A stretch of DNA of 64,000 nucleotides from Hydrogenophaga pseudoflava NBRC 102511 (GCF_001592285.1 NZ_BCWQ01000002.1:62001-126000), one strand, 5' to 3'; positions 1 through 8,588 are shown, numbered from the stretch's first letter. Notes: generated by a model not told the origin, from the sequence alone. Numbers and translations are program-made.

Positions 1-834
1 CTGGTGCTGATCTCGCCATTCGGCTTTTCACCCACCGGCGAGGCGTTCAATCTCGGGATGGAAGACGTGGCGACCTCGGTGGCTGTGGCCTTGCAGAGCG
101 ACAAGCTCATCTTCCTGACCGAGATCCCGGGCATCCGCGTGGACGCCAACGATCCTGAAAGCGACATCGACACCGAGCTGCCCCTGGCCGATGCCAAGCG
201 CCTGATCGCCAGCCTGCCCGTCGCCACCCTGCCCACCGATCCGGGCTTCTACCTGCAGCACTGCGTGCGCGCCTGCGAAGGTGGTGTGGAACGCAGCCAC
301 ATCATTCCGTTCAAGCTGGACGGGTCGCTGCTGCTGGAGATCTATGTGCACGACGGCATCGGCACCATGGTGGTGGACGAGAAACTGGAGAGCGTGCGCG
401 AAGCCACCATCGACGACGTCAGTGGCATCGTGGCCCTGATCGAGCCCTTCGAGAAGGACGGCACCCTGGTCAAACGCGACCGCACCGAGATCGAACGCGA
501 CGCCGGCAACTACACCATCATCGAACACGACGGCGTGATCTTCGGCTGCGCCGCGCTCTACCCCTACCCCGAAGAGCGCACCGCCGAAATGGCCGCGCTC
601 ACCGTTTCGCCACAGAGCCAGAGCCAGGGCGACGGCGAGCGCCTGCTCAAGCGCATCGAGACCCGCGCCCGGGCCCAGGGACTGCAGAGCATCTTCGTGC
701 TCACCACCCGCACCATGCACTGGTTCATCAAGCGAGGCTTCGTGCAGGTCAACCCCGACTGGCTGCCCGAGGCGCGCAAGCGCAAGTACAACTGGGACCG
801 CCGCAGCCAGGTGCTGGTCAAGAAGCTGGGCTAA
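1..834 (+). CDS. argA: N-acetylglutamate synthase ArgA (5' end outside window)
   Basis: Catalyses acetyl-CoA + glutamate to N-acetylglutamate, the first step of arginine synthesis, in the cytoplasm. The reading frame is open from base 1 and has no convincing start here, so roughly the first 160 residues (by comparison with the usual ~440 aa) lie outside the window. What is visible is the end of the amino-acid-kinase-like domain (arginine-binding in this family), including a LIFLTEIPGI strand, followed from about visible residue 130 by a GNAT acetyltransferase domain (EATIDDVSGIVALIEPF start, AALTVSP strand, RGFVQVNPDWLPEARKRKYNWDRRSQVLVKKL end). The C-terminal ending is characteristic of proteobacterial ArgA. 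It is convergent with dsbB, 24 nt away, with a small GCCTGC/GCAGGC inverted repeat (835-853) in the gap. Confidence 0.95.
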   Translation: MVLISPFGFSPTGEAFNLGMEDVATSVAVALQSDKLIFLTEIPGIRVDANDPESDIDTELPLADAKRLIASLPVATLPTDPGFYLQHCVRACEGGVERSHIIPFKLDGSLLLEIYVHDGIGTMVVDEKLESVREATIDDVSGIVALIEPFEKDGTLVKRDRTEIERDAGNYTIIEHDGVIFGCAALYPYPEERTAEMAALTVSPQSQSQGDGERLLKRIETRARAQGLQSIFVLTTRTMHWFIKRGFVQVNPDWLPEARKRKYNWDRRSQVLVKKLG

Positions 835-858
835 GCCTGCCCAGCTAGCAGGCCGCGC

Positions 859-1371
859 CTACCGTCGGCGCAGCAGCAGTGCCGTCGCCAGCGCCGCAAT
901 GCCGGCAAAACAGAGGAAGGACCAGTTTGCGATGGACAGGCCCAGGAAGGTCCAGTCGATCGCCGAGCAGTCGCCGCTGCCCTTGAAGATCATGGGAATC
1001 GCTCGCTTGAGCGGGAAGGATTCGATCATTCCGTAGAAGTCGCGTCCGCAGCTGAGCACCTCGGGCGGGTACCACTGCAGAAAACTCTGGCGCGCGGCGA
1101 CGAAGGCGCCACCCAGTGCCAGCAGACCCATCAGGACGACGCCGACGCGCCGGCCCTTGGCCCCCGACAGGGAGGCAGCGACACCGGCCATGATGGCCAC
1201 GAGGATCAACGCATAACGCTGCACGATGCACATCGGGCAGGGCTCCAGTCCCACCACATGCTGCAGGTACATGCCGAAAGCCAGCAGGCCGATGCAGCCG
1301 GCAGCCACCAGGGTCAGCACACGGCGCGGGTACTGGTCAAGAACATCGAGGGCGGGGGTGAGGAAACTCAA
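859..1371 (-). CDS. dsbB: Disulfide bond formation protein DsbB
   Basis: Inner-membrane quinone oxidoreductase that reoxidises periplasmic DsbA. The 170-aa protein has four hydrophobic segments and the two expected cysteine pairs: C45-P-M-C48 in the first periplasmic loop (GLEPCPMCIVQRY) and C108 and C135 in the second loop. Length and motif spacing fit the DsbB family. It lies downstream of fpr on the same strand, but a terminator-like hairpin (1389-1423) separates them, so it is probably expressed separately. Confidence 0.95.
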   Translation of the reverse strand: MSFLTPALDVLDQYPRRVLTLVAAGCIGLLAFGMYLQHVVGLEPCPMCIVQRYALILVAIMAGVAASLSGAKGRRVGVVLMGLLALGGAFVAARQSFLQWYPPEVLSCGRDFYGMIESFPLKRAIPMIFKGSGDCSAIDWTFLGLSIANWSFLCFAGIAALATALLLRRR

Positions 1372-1388
1372 GAAAACTCCAGAAGATG

Positions 1389-1423
1389 AAAAAGGCGCTG
1401 CGGGTGGACCCGGCCAGCGCCTT
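1389..1423 (-). terminator. Rho-independent terminator after fpr
   Basis: On the minus strand an AAGGCGCTG arm pairs with CAGCGCCTT, followed by a T-rich tract (TTTTTC). It sits between the fpr stop and the dsbB start. Confidence 0.7.
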
Positions 1424-1443
1424 CAAGTTCCAGCGGCGGGCGA

Positions 1444-2220
1444 TCAGCCGTTGTCGGCGAACGCGCGCTCGATCACGAACTGGCCCGGGCGCGTGGTATT
1501 GCCCTCAGCAAAACCGCGCTTCTCGCACAGCGCCTTGAGGTCGCGCAGCATCTCGGGGCTGCCGCAGATCATGACGCGGTCTTCGGCGGGGTTCAACTCA
1601 GGCAGGCCGGTGTCCTTGGCGATCTGGCCGCTCTCGATGATGTTGGGGATGCGGCCCTGGTGCACGAAGGGTTCGCGGGTTACGGTCGGGTAGTAGATGA
1701 ACTGCTGGCTCACCATCTCGCCCAGGAACTCGTGCTGCTTGAGCTGGGTTTCCAGCATGTCGCGGTAGGCCAGTTCCTTGACCTCGCGCACCCCGTGGAT
1801 CAGCACCACCTGCTCGAACTTCTCGTAAGTCTCGGGGTCGCGCACGATCGAGAGGAACGGCGCCAGCCCGGTGCCGGTGGCCAGCAGGTACAGGCGCTTG
1901 GCCGGCAGCAGGTAGTCGATCAGCAGCGTACCGGTGGGCTTCTTGCCAACGATGATGGTGTCGCCCACCTGGATGTGCTGCAGGCGGCTGGTCAGCGGAC
2001 CGTCTGGCACCTTGATGCTCAGGAACTCCAGATGCTCTTCATAGTTGGCACTGGCGATCGAGTAGGCGCGCAGCAGCGGCTTGTCGTTCACCCGCAGCCC
2101 GATCATGGTGAAGTGGCCGTTGGAGAAGCGCAGCGCCGTATCGCGGGTGGTGGTGAAACTGAACAGACGATCGGTCCAGTGATGAACGCTCAGGACGCGC
2201 TCTTCCAGAAATGCACTCAT
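1444..2220 (-). CDS. fpr: Ferredoxin--NADP reductase
   Basis: FAD enzyme that moves electrons between NADPH and ferredoxin or flavodoxin. The 258-aa protein has an N-terminal FAD-binding barrel with the RAYSIAS motif (FAD isoalloxazine/phosphate contacts), then a NAD(P)-binding fold with LLATGTGLAPFLSIVRD and a MICGSPEML strand. The C-terminus (GQFVIERAFADNG) matches the bacterial Fpr subclass. On the minus strand a TACAAT hexamer at 2280-2285 could be its -10. In other proteobacteria fpr often belongs to redox-stress responses; proximity to yggX, divergently placed, fits this, but no regulator site was recognised. Confidence 0.93.
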   Translation of the reverse strand: MSAFLEERVLSVHHWTDRLFSFTTTRDTALRFSNGHFTMIGLRVNDKPLLRAYSIASANYEEHLEFLSIKVPDGPLTSRLQHIQVGDTIIVGKKPTGTLLIDYLLPAKRLYLLATGTGLAPFLSIVRDPETYEKFEQVVLIHGVREVKELAYRDMLETQLKQHEFLGEMVSQQFIYYPTVTREPFVHQGRIPNIIESGQIAKDTGLPELNPAEDRVMICGSPEMLRDLKALCEKRGFAEGNTTRPGQFVIERAFADNG

Positions 2221-2509
2221 GGTCTTGAAGAAGATGGGTCCGGCCGGGACGCCGGACTTGGAAACAAAAACAGTTCGCGATTGTAGAAGTCGGGTTCCGG
2301 CGCGCCTTGCGATAAATCAGGAACTGGCACCGGCGCCCGAAGGGGATTCGCTTGCGCTGGGTATTCATTGCTACAGTGGAGCCCCTCTTGCAGGCCCCTG
2401 CACCATGCAACCCGGTCTTGCTGGCTGCTCGCATCATGCCGACCTTGGGTTAATACTGGAACGAATAGTTTTTCATTTTACTTAGACATCAACAGAATAA
2501 GGAAACCCC
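2221..2509. other. Gene-free divergent region between fpr and yggX
   Basis: About 290 nt with no credible coding sequence. It must hold the promoters for fpr (minus; TACAAT at 2280-2285, no good -35 at standard spacing) and yggX (plus; AT-rich stretch 2465-2490 and an AAGGA ribosome-binding site just before 2510). No riboswitch or strong operator was recognised. Confidence 0.5.
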
Positions 2510-2788
2510 ATGGCACGCACCATCCACTGCATCAAGCTCGGCAAGGAGGCCGAAGGCCTGGACTTTCCACCCTACCCCGGCGAACTGGGTAAGCGCATCT
2601 ATGAGAACGTGAGCAAGGAAGCCTGGGCGGACTGGCTCAAGCACCAGACCATGCTGCTCAACGAAAACCGCCTCAACCTGGCCGATGCCCGGGCCCGTCA
2701 GTACCTCGCCCGCCAGATGGAGAAGCACTTTTTTGGCGAAGGTGCCGACGCGGCGGCGGGCTATGTGCCCCCGAGCGCGGGTCAGTAA
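2510..2788 (+). CDS. yggX: Fe(2+)-trafficking / oxidative damage protection protein YggX
   Basis: Small cytoplasmic protein implicated in protecting Fe-S proteins from oxidation and in iron handling. The 92-aa sequence shows the family hallmarks: MARTIHC at the N-terminus with the conserved Cys7, [12 protein letters not shown], and the [19 protein letters not shown] helix region. Start chosen at ATG 2510, which follows an AAGGA ribosome-binding site. The next gene begins 24 nt after its stop, in the same frame. Confidence 0.95.
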   Translation: MARTIHCIKLGKEAEGLDFPPYPGELGKRIYENVSKEAWADWLKHQTMLLNENRLNLADARARQYLARQMEKHFFGEGADAAAGYVPPSAGQ

Positions 2789-2812
2789 GCAGCCGGATCA
2801 CCTCCTTCCCTG

Positions 2813-3982
2813 GTGACCTCCTCATCCCGCCACGCGCTGGTACTGGGCGCCGGTCTGGCCGGTGCTGCCTGTTGCGCGACCCTCGCCCGCCGGGGCTGGC
2901 GGGTCGAGCTGCTCGAACGCGGCCGCCAGGCCGCCATGGGCGCCTCCGGCCTTCCGGTGGGCATGCTCAGCCCGCATGTCACGCGCGCGCCGACACCGCT
3001 CTCGCGCCTTTGCTCCCTGGGCGTGGCCGATGCACGGTCCCAGCTCGAGCGTCTGGTGCCACAGGGCCACGGCTGGCAGGCCACGGAAGTCGACAACCTC
3101 GGACACGACCCCGGCCGCTGGCCTGCAGCAGTGGTCCGGCCGTCGGCACTGGTCCTGGCCTGGCTGTCTGAGGCGCAGTCCTCCGGGGGCCTGAGCATCC
3201 GCTTCGATGCCGCTGTGGCCAGCCTGGTCCGCGAGGATGGACAGTGGGTGGCCAGGGATGGTGCAGGCGTGGTGCTCGGCGCCGCGCCGACTGTGGTGGT
3301 GGCCACCGCCTACGGGGCATTTCCATTGCTGGAAGGAATCCACGGCCACGGATCGGGCGCGGTGCCGCTGCGACCGGTCAAGGGCCAGCTGACGCTCGCG
3401 GCCCTGCAGACGCCACCGCTCGCGCCCCGCCCCATGCGCAACAACGGGGTCTTTGTGCCGGCCTACGAAGATGCCGGTCTGCCGCCTGCATGGCCTTCCC
3501 GCGTCTGGGCCATGGGTTCCACTTACGAACGCGGTCGCGACGACACCACCGTGGATTCCGCGGCTCATGAACGCAACGCGGTGAGCCTGGAAGAGATGCA
3601 TCCGCAGGCGGCTGCCGAGCTGCGACGCTGCGCCAGCGACGGGCGCCTGCTTGGCTGGTCCCAGGTCCGGTGTGCGTCGCAGGACCGGCTGCCGATGGTC
3701 GGCGCCGCGCCCGACCTGAAAGCCATGCAGGAATTGTTCAACGCCGCTGGGGCGCGCCGCGGCAGGGTCCCGTTGCTGCAGACGCCCCGTCTGCCAGGAC
3801 TGTTCATGCTGACGGCGCTTGGCTCCCGCGGCCTGACGCTGGCCCACTGGTGTGCCGACTGGTTGGCCGGCCGGATGAGCGGCGAGCCCTCGCCGCTGCC
3901 CGAGCAGGATCGGGACCTGGAGAAGGCCCTCGACCCGGCCCGTTTCGCCTGGAAGGCAGCCCGCCGGCAGCCGGTGGCCTGA
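2813..3982 (+). CDS. Stand-alone FAD-dependent oxidoreductase, MnmC C-terminal (DAO) type
   Basis: The 389-aa protein has a DAO-fold FAD domain: N-terminal dinucleotide motif GAGLAGAACCATLARRGW, an ELLERG strand end, and GMLSPHV and GSTYERGRDD motifs like those of the oxidase half of MnmC, which converts cmnm5s2U34 to nm5s2U34 in tRNA wobble bases. The methyltransferase half is absent, so only the oxidase step would be expected. The C-terminal ALGSRGLTLAHWCADWLAGRMSGEPSPLP is typical of this family. GTG 2813 is the most upstream start after the in-frame yggX stop; no clear ribosome-binding site precedes it. A general amino-acid oxidase role cannot be excluded. Confidence 0.75.
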   Translation: MTSSSRHALVLGAGLAGAACCATLARRGWRVELLERGRQAAMGASGLPVGMLSPHVTRAPTPLSRLCSLGVADARSQLERLVPQGHGWQATEVDNLGHDPGRWPAAVVRPSALVLAWLSEAQSSGGLSIRFDAAVASLVREDGQWVARDGAGVVLGAAPTVVVATAYGAFPLLEGIHGHGSGAVPLRPVKGQLTLAALQTPPLAPRPMRNNGVFVPAYEDAGLPPAWPSRVWAMGSTYERGRDDTTVDSAAHERNAVSLEEMHPQAAAELRRCASDGRLLGWSQVRCASQDRLPMVGAAPDLKAMQELFNAAGARRGRVPLLQTPRLPGLFMLTALGSRGLTLAHWCADWLAGRMSGEPSPLPEQDRDLEKALDPARFAWKAARRQPVA

Positions 3983-3988
3983 ACCGGC

Positions 3989-4780
3989 TCAGGCCAGGAG
4001 TTCAAGCCAGCGCCGCCACTGGGCTTCCTGCAACGGCCGACCCACCAGGGCGCTGATGCCCGTGCGTTCCGTGTCCCGCTTGAGCCGCCGACGATTGAGC
4101 CAGGGTGCCAGGGGGTCGGCGTGCTCGCTGACCCCCACGGTCAGCGCATTGGCGTTGTGCTGTGAAAACAGCCGCGCCAGCTGCCAGGTGTCGACGTGGT
4201 GCTCGTCCAGGTCGAATACCCCACAGACATAACGGCGGCGTCCGATGCATTCAAGAGCGGCTTCGGTGCTGTCCGCCTCGTCCACCTCCGACACCCCCAC
4301 CCCGGACAGCCAGGCCGTGACCTGCCCGCGCTCGCCCGCGGCGCCAACGATCAGCGCCCGCTTGTTTGGCGACTCCGAGCCGGTCTCCAGTGGCCCGGGC
4401 CGGGTCACATCCAGGTCGAGAAAGCCGGAGTCCACCCGTCGCGCGGCATACACCGCATCCAGATCATTGAGCATGACGGCCCACTGAATCGGCCGCTCCA
4501 GCACTCGCCAAGCATGCGCAGGTGCATGCGACCCCACCCAGATCAGTCGCTGACCCGGCGGGGTCTCCCTGGCATGGGACAACACCGCCTCGGCCGCGTC
4601 GCCGTCCACCAGAGCCACTTCTGCCAGCCGGGTCGGGGCCTGGACCCCGGGCGCGGTCAGTGGCACCCAGGGCGCGTAACTCAGTTCGCGCTCTTCGGAC
4701 AGTCGGAAAACGGTGTTGAGCGCATGTCGCTCCACGTCGCTGAAGCCCACCACCTGCACATGAATCCGCTGCTTGACCAT
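3989..4780 (-). CDS. Uncharacterised protein with two receiver-like halves
   Basis: Not recognised with certainty. The 263-aa protein appears to have two alpha/beta halves, each resembling a degenerate response-regulator receiver: residues ~5-120 with an acidic VALVDGDAAE strand end, and residues ~140-263 starting with ALIVGAAGERGQVTAWLSG and carrying a YVCGVFDLDEHHVDTWQLARLF segment that resembles the phosphoacceptor strand and following helix. No DNA-binding or output domain, signal peptide or membrane helix is seen. It is convergent with the MnmC-like gene (6 nt apart) and transcribed away from the sulfate operon. A signalling adaptor is possible but is inference only. Confidence 0.55.
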   Translation of the reverse strand: MVKQRIHVQVVGFSDVERHALNTVFRLSEERELSYAPWVPLTAPGVQAPTRLAEVALVDGDAAEAVLSHARETPPGQRLIWVGSHAPAHAWRVLERPIQWAVMLNDLDAVYAARRVDSGFLDLDVTRPGPLETGSESPNKRALIVGAAGERGQVTAWLSGVGVSEVDEADSTEAALECIGRRRYVCGVFDLDEHHVDTWQLARLFSQHNANALTVGVSEHADPLAPWLNRRRLKRDTERTGISALVGRPLQEAQWRRWLELLA

Positions 4781-4917
4781 CGGCGCATGTTACCCGCGTG
4801 ACGCCGCTGCACAACCAAAAGAGACCAGACATCCGACACCACTGATAACCAGAAGAAATATATGAACAACCAAAATGTCGTTTGAGATATATGGGCATTT
4901 GCGTAGAGTCGCGCCCC

Positions 4918-5709
4918 ATGTCAGAACTTGCTTTTGTCTTTGCCGGTTTTTCTGTGGGCCTCGTCGTGGGCCTGACCGGCGTGGGCGGCGGTTCGCTGAT
5001 GACCCCCATCCTTATTTTCTTCTTCGGAATCAAGCCTTACCTCGCCGTGGGCACCGACCTGCTGTTCGCGGCCGTGACCAAGGCGGGTGGCACCATCAAT
5101 CTGGCACGCCAGCGCCTGGTGCCTTGGCGCGTGGTGGCCCAGCTGTGCGCCGGCAGCATCCCAGCTGCGCTGGTCACGCTCTGGGTGCTGCACCAGGTGG
5201 GCCCAGCCAGCCCTGCAGTGCAGTCGGTCATGACCCACACGCTGGGCGTGGCCCTGCTGCTGACCGCCGCCGCCATGCTCTACAAGGCGGCCCGTGGCAA
5301 GGTGCTGCCGCGAAGTCTGCCCACGACGGAAATCGACAAAGCCACCCATGCCCGCCACTGGAGCCTGCCGGTGCTGTTCGGCGCCGTCATCGGCACCCTG
5401 GTCACGCTGACCTCGGTCGGCGCTGGCGCCATCGGTGTCTCGGTGTTGCTGCTCCTGTTCCCGCTGCTGCCGCTGCCGCGCATCGTGGCCGCCGACATCG
5501 CCTACGCCGTGCCGCTGACCCTGGTCGCCGGTCTGGGCCACGCCAGCCTCGGCTCGGTCGACTGGCCTCTGCTGGGCAAGCTGCTGGCCGGTTCGCTGCC
5601 TGGCATCTGGCTCGGCACCCGCCTGATGCGCCACACGCCAGAGCGTCTGGTGCGCTCCCTGCTCTCGCTGCTGCTGGCCTACGCCGGCACCAAGCTGATC
5701 GCCTTCTGA
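4918..5709 (+). CDS. TauE/SafE-type sulfite/sulfonate exporter family permease
   Basis: 263-aa polytopic membrane protein with about eight hydrophobic segments. The N-terminal GLVVGLTGVGGGSLMTPILI and later VTLTSVGAGAIGVSVL repeats are hallmarks of TauE/SafE permeases. It is the first gene of the sulfate-assimilation operon, so transport of a sulfur oxyanion (sulfate uptake or sulfite export) is likely; direction and substrate are not decided by sequence. ATG 4918 is preferred to an upstream in-frame ATG at 4882 because MSELAFVFAGF begins directly with the first membrane helix, although no good ribosome-binding site is visible. A stop codon and 20 nt separate it from cysI. Confidence 0.85.
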   Translation: MSELAFVFAGFSVGLVVGLTGVGGGSLMTPILIFFFGIKPYLAVGTDLLFAAVTKAGGTINLARQRLVPWRVVAQLCAGSIPAALVTLWVLHQVGPASPAVQSVMTHTLGVALLLTAAAMLYKAARGKVLPRSLPTTEIDKATHARHWSLPVLFGAVIGTLVTLTSVGAGAIGVSVLLLLFPLLPLPRIVAADIAYAVPLTLVAGLGHASLGSVDWPLLGKLLAGSLPGIWLGTRLMRHTPERLVRSLLSLLLAYAGTKLIAF

Positions 5710-5729
5710 TTTATCGCCTCACGACAGCC

Positions 5730-7511
5730 ATGTACCAGTACTCCGATTTCGACCGACAGTTCGTCCAACAGCGCGCCGCCCAGTTCCGCGACCAGCTTGA
5801 ACGTTTCCAGGCCGGCACGCTGGACGACGAAGCTTTCAAGCCGCTGCGCCTGCAGAACGGCTGGTACATCCAGCGCTTTGCGCCCATGCTGCGCGTGGCC
5901 GTGCCCTATGGCGAAATCAATACCGCCCAACTGCGCGTTCTCTCCAAGCTGGCCCGCGACTTCGACCACAAGGAGGCTCACGACACCTCCAAGGCCAACG
6001 CCGCCCTGGCCGACGTGCCCAGCCTGCCCGACCGCTGCGCCCACTTCACCACGCGCCAGAACGTGCAATACAACTGGATCCCGCTGCACCGCGCCGCCGA
6101 CGCCATGGACCTGCTGGCCAGCGTGAACCTGCATGGCATCCAGACCAGCGGCAACTGCATTCGCAACATCACCACCGACGCCCTGGCCGGCATCGCCGTC
6201 GATGAGGTGGCCGACCCGCGCCCCTTCGCGGAAATCATGCGCCAGTGGAGCACGCTGCACCCGGAGTTCGCCTTCCTGCCGCGGAAGTTCAAGATCGCCA
6301 TCACCGGTGCCCGCGAAGACCGCGCCGCCACGCCCTGGCACGACGTGGGCCTGCGCCTGCTGCGCAACGTGGACGGCGATCTGGGCTTCCAGGTGCGCGT
6401 GGGTGGCGGCATGGGCCGCACCCCCGTCATCGGATCGGTGATCCGTGAGTTCCTGCCCTGGCACCAGATCCTCAACTACCTCGAAGCCGTGGTGCGCGCG
6501 TACAACCGCTTCGGCCGCCGCGACAACAAGTACAAGGCCCGCATCAAGATCCTGGTCAAGGCCGAAGGCCAGTCCTTCACCGACCAGGTGGAAGCCGAGT
6601 ACCGCGACATCGTCGAAAAAGACGGCGCGCCACACACCATCACGCAGGCCGAGCTGGACCGCGTGAGCGCCTTCTTTGTCCAACCCACCCTTCGCTGCGA
6701 TCGCAAGAGTGCCGACGCCAAGATCGCCAACATCCTCAAGGCCGCCGCCGAGGACGACGTCGAGTTCAGCCGCTGGCTGACCCGCAACGTCAAGCCGCAC
6801 CAAAACCCCGACCTGCGCGCCGTCACCCTGTCCTTCAAGCGGCTGGGCTCTGCGCCCGGCGACGCGAGCGCCGAACAGCTGGAACGCGCCGCCGAGCTGG
6901 TGGACCGCTTCTCCTGCGGCGAAGCCCGCGTGACCCACGAACAGAACCTGCTGCTGCCCTGGGTCAGCTGCGATCAGTTGCCCGAGCTGTGGCGCGAGGC
7001 GCGTCGCCTGGGCCTGGCCAAGCCCAACATTGGCCTGCTGTCCGACATGATCGCCTGCCCCGGCGGCGACTTCTGCGATCTGGCCAACGCCCGCTCGCTG
7101 CCCATCGCACAGGCCCTGCTGGCCCGCTACCAAGACCTGGACGAACTGCACGACCTCGGCGAGATCGACCTGCACATCAGCGGCTGCATCAACAGCTGCG
7201 GCCACCACCACAGCGGCCACATCGGCATCCTGGGCGTCGACAAGGACGGCCAAGAGTGGTACCAGGTCACCCTGGGCGGCTCCGACGGCACGCGCCTGTC
7301 GGGTGAAGCGGTGCCGGGCAAGGTGATCGGTCCGTCCTTCGCGGCCGACGAGATGGTCGACGTGATCGAGGCGCTGATCGACACCTTCCGCACCCAGCGC
7401 CAGCCGGCCGAGACCTTCGTCAACACCGTCAAGCGCGTGGGGATCGAGCCCTTCAAGACCGCCGCCAACGCGGTGCGCGTGGCCACGGCCCGCACCCCGG
7501 TCGCCGCCTGA
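5730..7511 (+). CDS. cysI: Assimilatory sulfite reductase, siroheme [4Fe-4S] subunit (nitrite/sulfite reductase family)
   Basis: Reduces sulfite to sulfide with six electrons. The 593-aa protein has the two-repeat nitrite/sulfite reductase architecture; the siroheme/[4Fe-4S] ligands are C443-x5-C449 (ACPGGDFCDLA) and C486-x3-C490 (SGCINSC), and a VGGGMGRTPV motif lies in the first repeat. No flavoprotein partner gene (cysJ) is present, so electrons may come from ferredoxin; fdxA and a ferredoxin reductase lie about 3.5 kb downstream. Start ATG 5730 (MYQYSDFDRQFV) is the conserved N-terminus of this class; the same frame is open much further upstream, but that part overlaps the permease in another frame and is not coding. 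Confidence 0.93.
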   Translation: MYQYSDFDRQFVQQRAAQFRDQLERFQAGTLDDEAFKPLRLQNGWYIQRFAPMLRVAVPYGEINTAQLRVLSKLARDFDHKEAHDTSKANAALADVPSLPDRCAHFTTRQNVQYNWIPLHRAADAMDLLASVNLHGIQTSGNCIRNITTDALAGIAVDEVADPRPFAEIMRQWSTLHPEFAFLPRKFKIAITGAREDRAATPWHDVGLRLLRNVDGDLGFQVRVGGGMGRTPVIGSVIREFLPWHQILNYLEAVVRAYNRFGRRDNKYKARIKILVKAEGQSFTDQVEAEYRDIVEKDGAPHTITQAELDRVSAFFVQPTLRCDRKSADAKIANILKAAAEDDVEFSRWLTRNVKPHQNPDLRAVTLSFKRLGSAPGDASAEQLERAAELVDRFSCGEARVTHEQNLLLPWVSCDQLPELWREARRLGLAKPNIGLLSDMIACPGGDFCDLANARSLPIAQALLARYQDLDELHDLGEIDLHISGCINSCGHHHSGHIGILGVDKDGQEWYQVTLGGSDGTRLSGEAVPGKVIGPSFAADEMVDVIEALIDTFRTQRQPAETFVNTVKRVGIEPFKTAANAVRVATARTPVAA

Positions 7512-7528
7512 ACGCAGGAGCCCACGAC

Positions 7529-7912
7529 ATGAAACCCACGATCCAACTCTTCAAGGCCGATAGCTTCAGCGCCGACGAGACCGGCACCCTGACCCTGCCC
7601 AACGACGCCGACCCTCGCGAAGCTGCCCTGGACGGCGTCCACACGGTGCAGCTGCAGTTCCCGTCGTTTGCCGACGGCCGCGCCTTCAGCCAGGCCTTCC
7701 TGCTGCGCCGCCGTCTGGGCTTCACCGGCCAGATCCGCGCCATCGGCGATGTGCTGATCGACCAGCTGGCGCAGATGCAGCGCAGCGGCTTCACACAGGC
7801 CGTGCTGCGCGCCGACCAGAGCATCGAGCACGGACAGAAGCTGCTGGCCCAGTACGACGCCTACTACCAGGGCGATGCCGTGGACACCCGCCCGCACTTC
7901 GCCCACGCCTGA
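7529..7912 (+). CDS. DUF934 family protein of the sulfate assimilation operon
   Basis: 127-aa soluble protein, 17 nt after cysI. Contains the DUF934 pattern: GVHTVQLQFPSFADGRAFSQAFLLRRRLGF then GQIRAIGDVLIDQLAQMQRSGF. The family is almost always encoded beside cysI/cysH in beta- and some alphaproteobacteria and is often labelled an oxidoreductase, but its biochemical role is not established. No cofactor motif or cysteine cluster is seen. A helper for CysI or CysH is inferred from context only. Confidence 0.88.
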   Translation: MKPTIQLFKADSFSADETGTLTLPNDADPREAALDGVHTVQLQFPSFADGRAFSQAFLLRRRLGFTGQIRAIGDVLIDQLAQMQRSGFTQAVLRADQSIEHGQKLLAQYDAYYQGDAVDTRPHFAHA

Positions 7913-7929
7913 GCACCAGGACGAACACC

Positions 7930-8553
7930 ATGAGCACCATTGATCTCGCAAAAATCAACGCCGACATCGGCCGCGACGCCCCCGCCCTCGTCAAGTGGGC
8001 CCTGGGCCTGAATCAGCCGGCCATCGTCACCACCAACTTCCGCCCCTTCGAGGCGGTGATCCTGCACCTGGTCACCCAGGTCAACCCGGACGTGCCAGTG
8101 GTCTGGATGGACAACGGCTACAACACCGAGGCCACCTACCGCTTCGCAGACGAGGTGACGCGCCAGCTCAAGCTGAATCTGCAGATCTACCTGCCGCGCC
8201 GCTCGCGCGCCCACCGCGAAGCCGTGGAAGGCGCCACGCCCGCGCTGGACGACCCGCGCCACGCCGCGTTCACCGAAGAAGTGAAGCTGGAGCCGTTTGC
8301 CCGCGCCCTGCGCGAGACGGCGCCCAAGGTCTGGTTCACCGCCCTGCGCGCCACCGACACCGCCGTGCGCGCGCAGATGGACCCGGTGAGCATCAACCCG
8401 GACGGCCTGATCAAGGTTGCCCCGCTGCTGCACTGGACGTCCAAGGACCTGCACCACTACTGCGAGCTGCACGGTCTGCCCAACAACTTCGACTACGTGG
8501 ACCCGACCAAGGGCGAAGAGAACCGCGAGTGCGGCCTGCACCTGGCCCACTGA
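7930..8553 (+). CDS. cysH: Phosphoadenylyl/adenylyl-sulfate reductase family protein
   Basis: 207-aa member of the PAPS/APS reductase family, which reduces activated sulfate to sulfite. The C-terminal ECGLH motif with catalytic Cys201 is intact. The usual nucleotide-binding loop is replaced by TTNFRPFEAVILHL, followed by VPVVWMDNGYNTEATYRFAD. The CC...CxxC cysteines that bind [4Fe-4S] in APS reductases are absent. No cysC (APS kinase) gene is present in this operon, so whether it uses APS or PAPS is open. ATG 7930 is 17 nt after the DUF934 stop. Confidence 0.88.
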   Translation: MSTIDLAKINADIGRDAPALVKWALGLNQPAIVTTNFRPFEAVILHLVTQVNPDVPVVWMDNGYNTEATYRFADEVTRQLKLNLQIYLPRRSRAHREAVEGATPALDDPRHAAFTEEVKLEPFARALRETAPKVWFTALRATDTAVRAQMDPVSINPDGLIKVAPLLHWTSKDLHHYCELHGLPNNFDYVDPTKGEENRECGLHLAH

Positions 8554-8588
8554 GGCCCGGCCCACCGAACCGACTGCCGACAACGATC

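Noticed and set aside
4855-4917. CysB-type or promoter motifs upstream of the sulfate operon
   Set aside because: ATAACC and TTGAGA-N16-TAGAGT patterns can be picked, but no site convincing enough to annotate; a promoter there would leave almost no 5' leader.
5679-7253. Long open frame antisense to cysI
   Set aside because: Ala/Val/Gly/Asp-rich composition typical of the complementary frame of GC-rich coding DNA; CysI motifs on the plus strand are complete.
4875-7511. 878-codon frame joining a permease-overlapping part to CysI
   Set aside because: The first ~285 codons read the TauE/SafE gene in a wrong frame; CysI begins at 5730. It is not a fusion protein.
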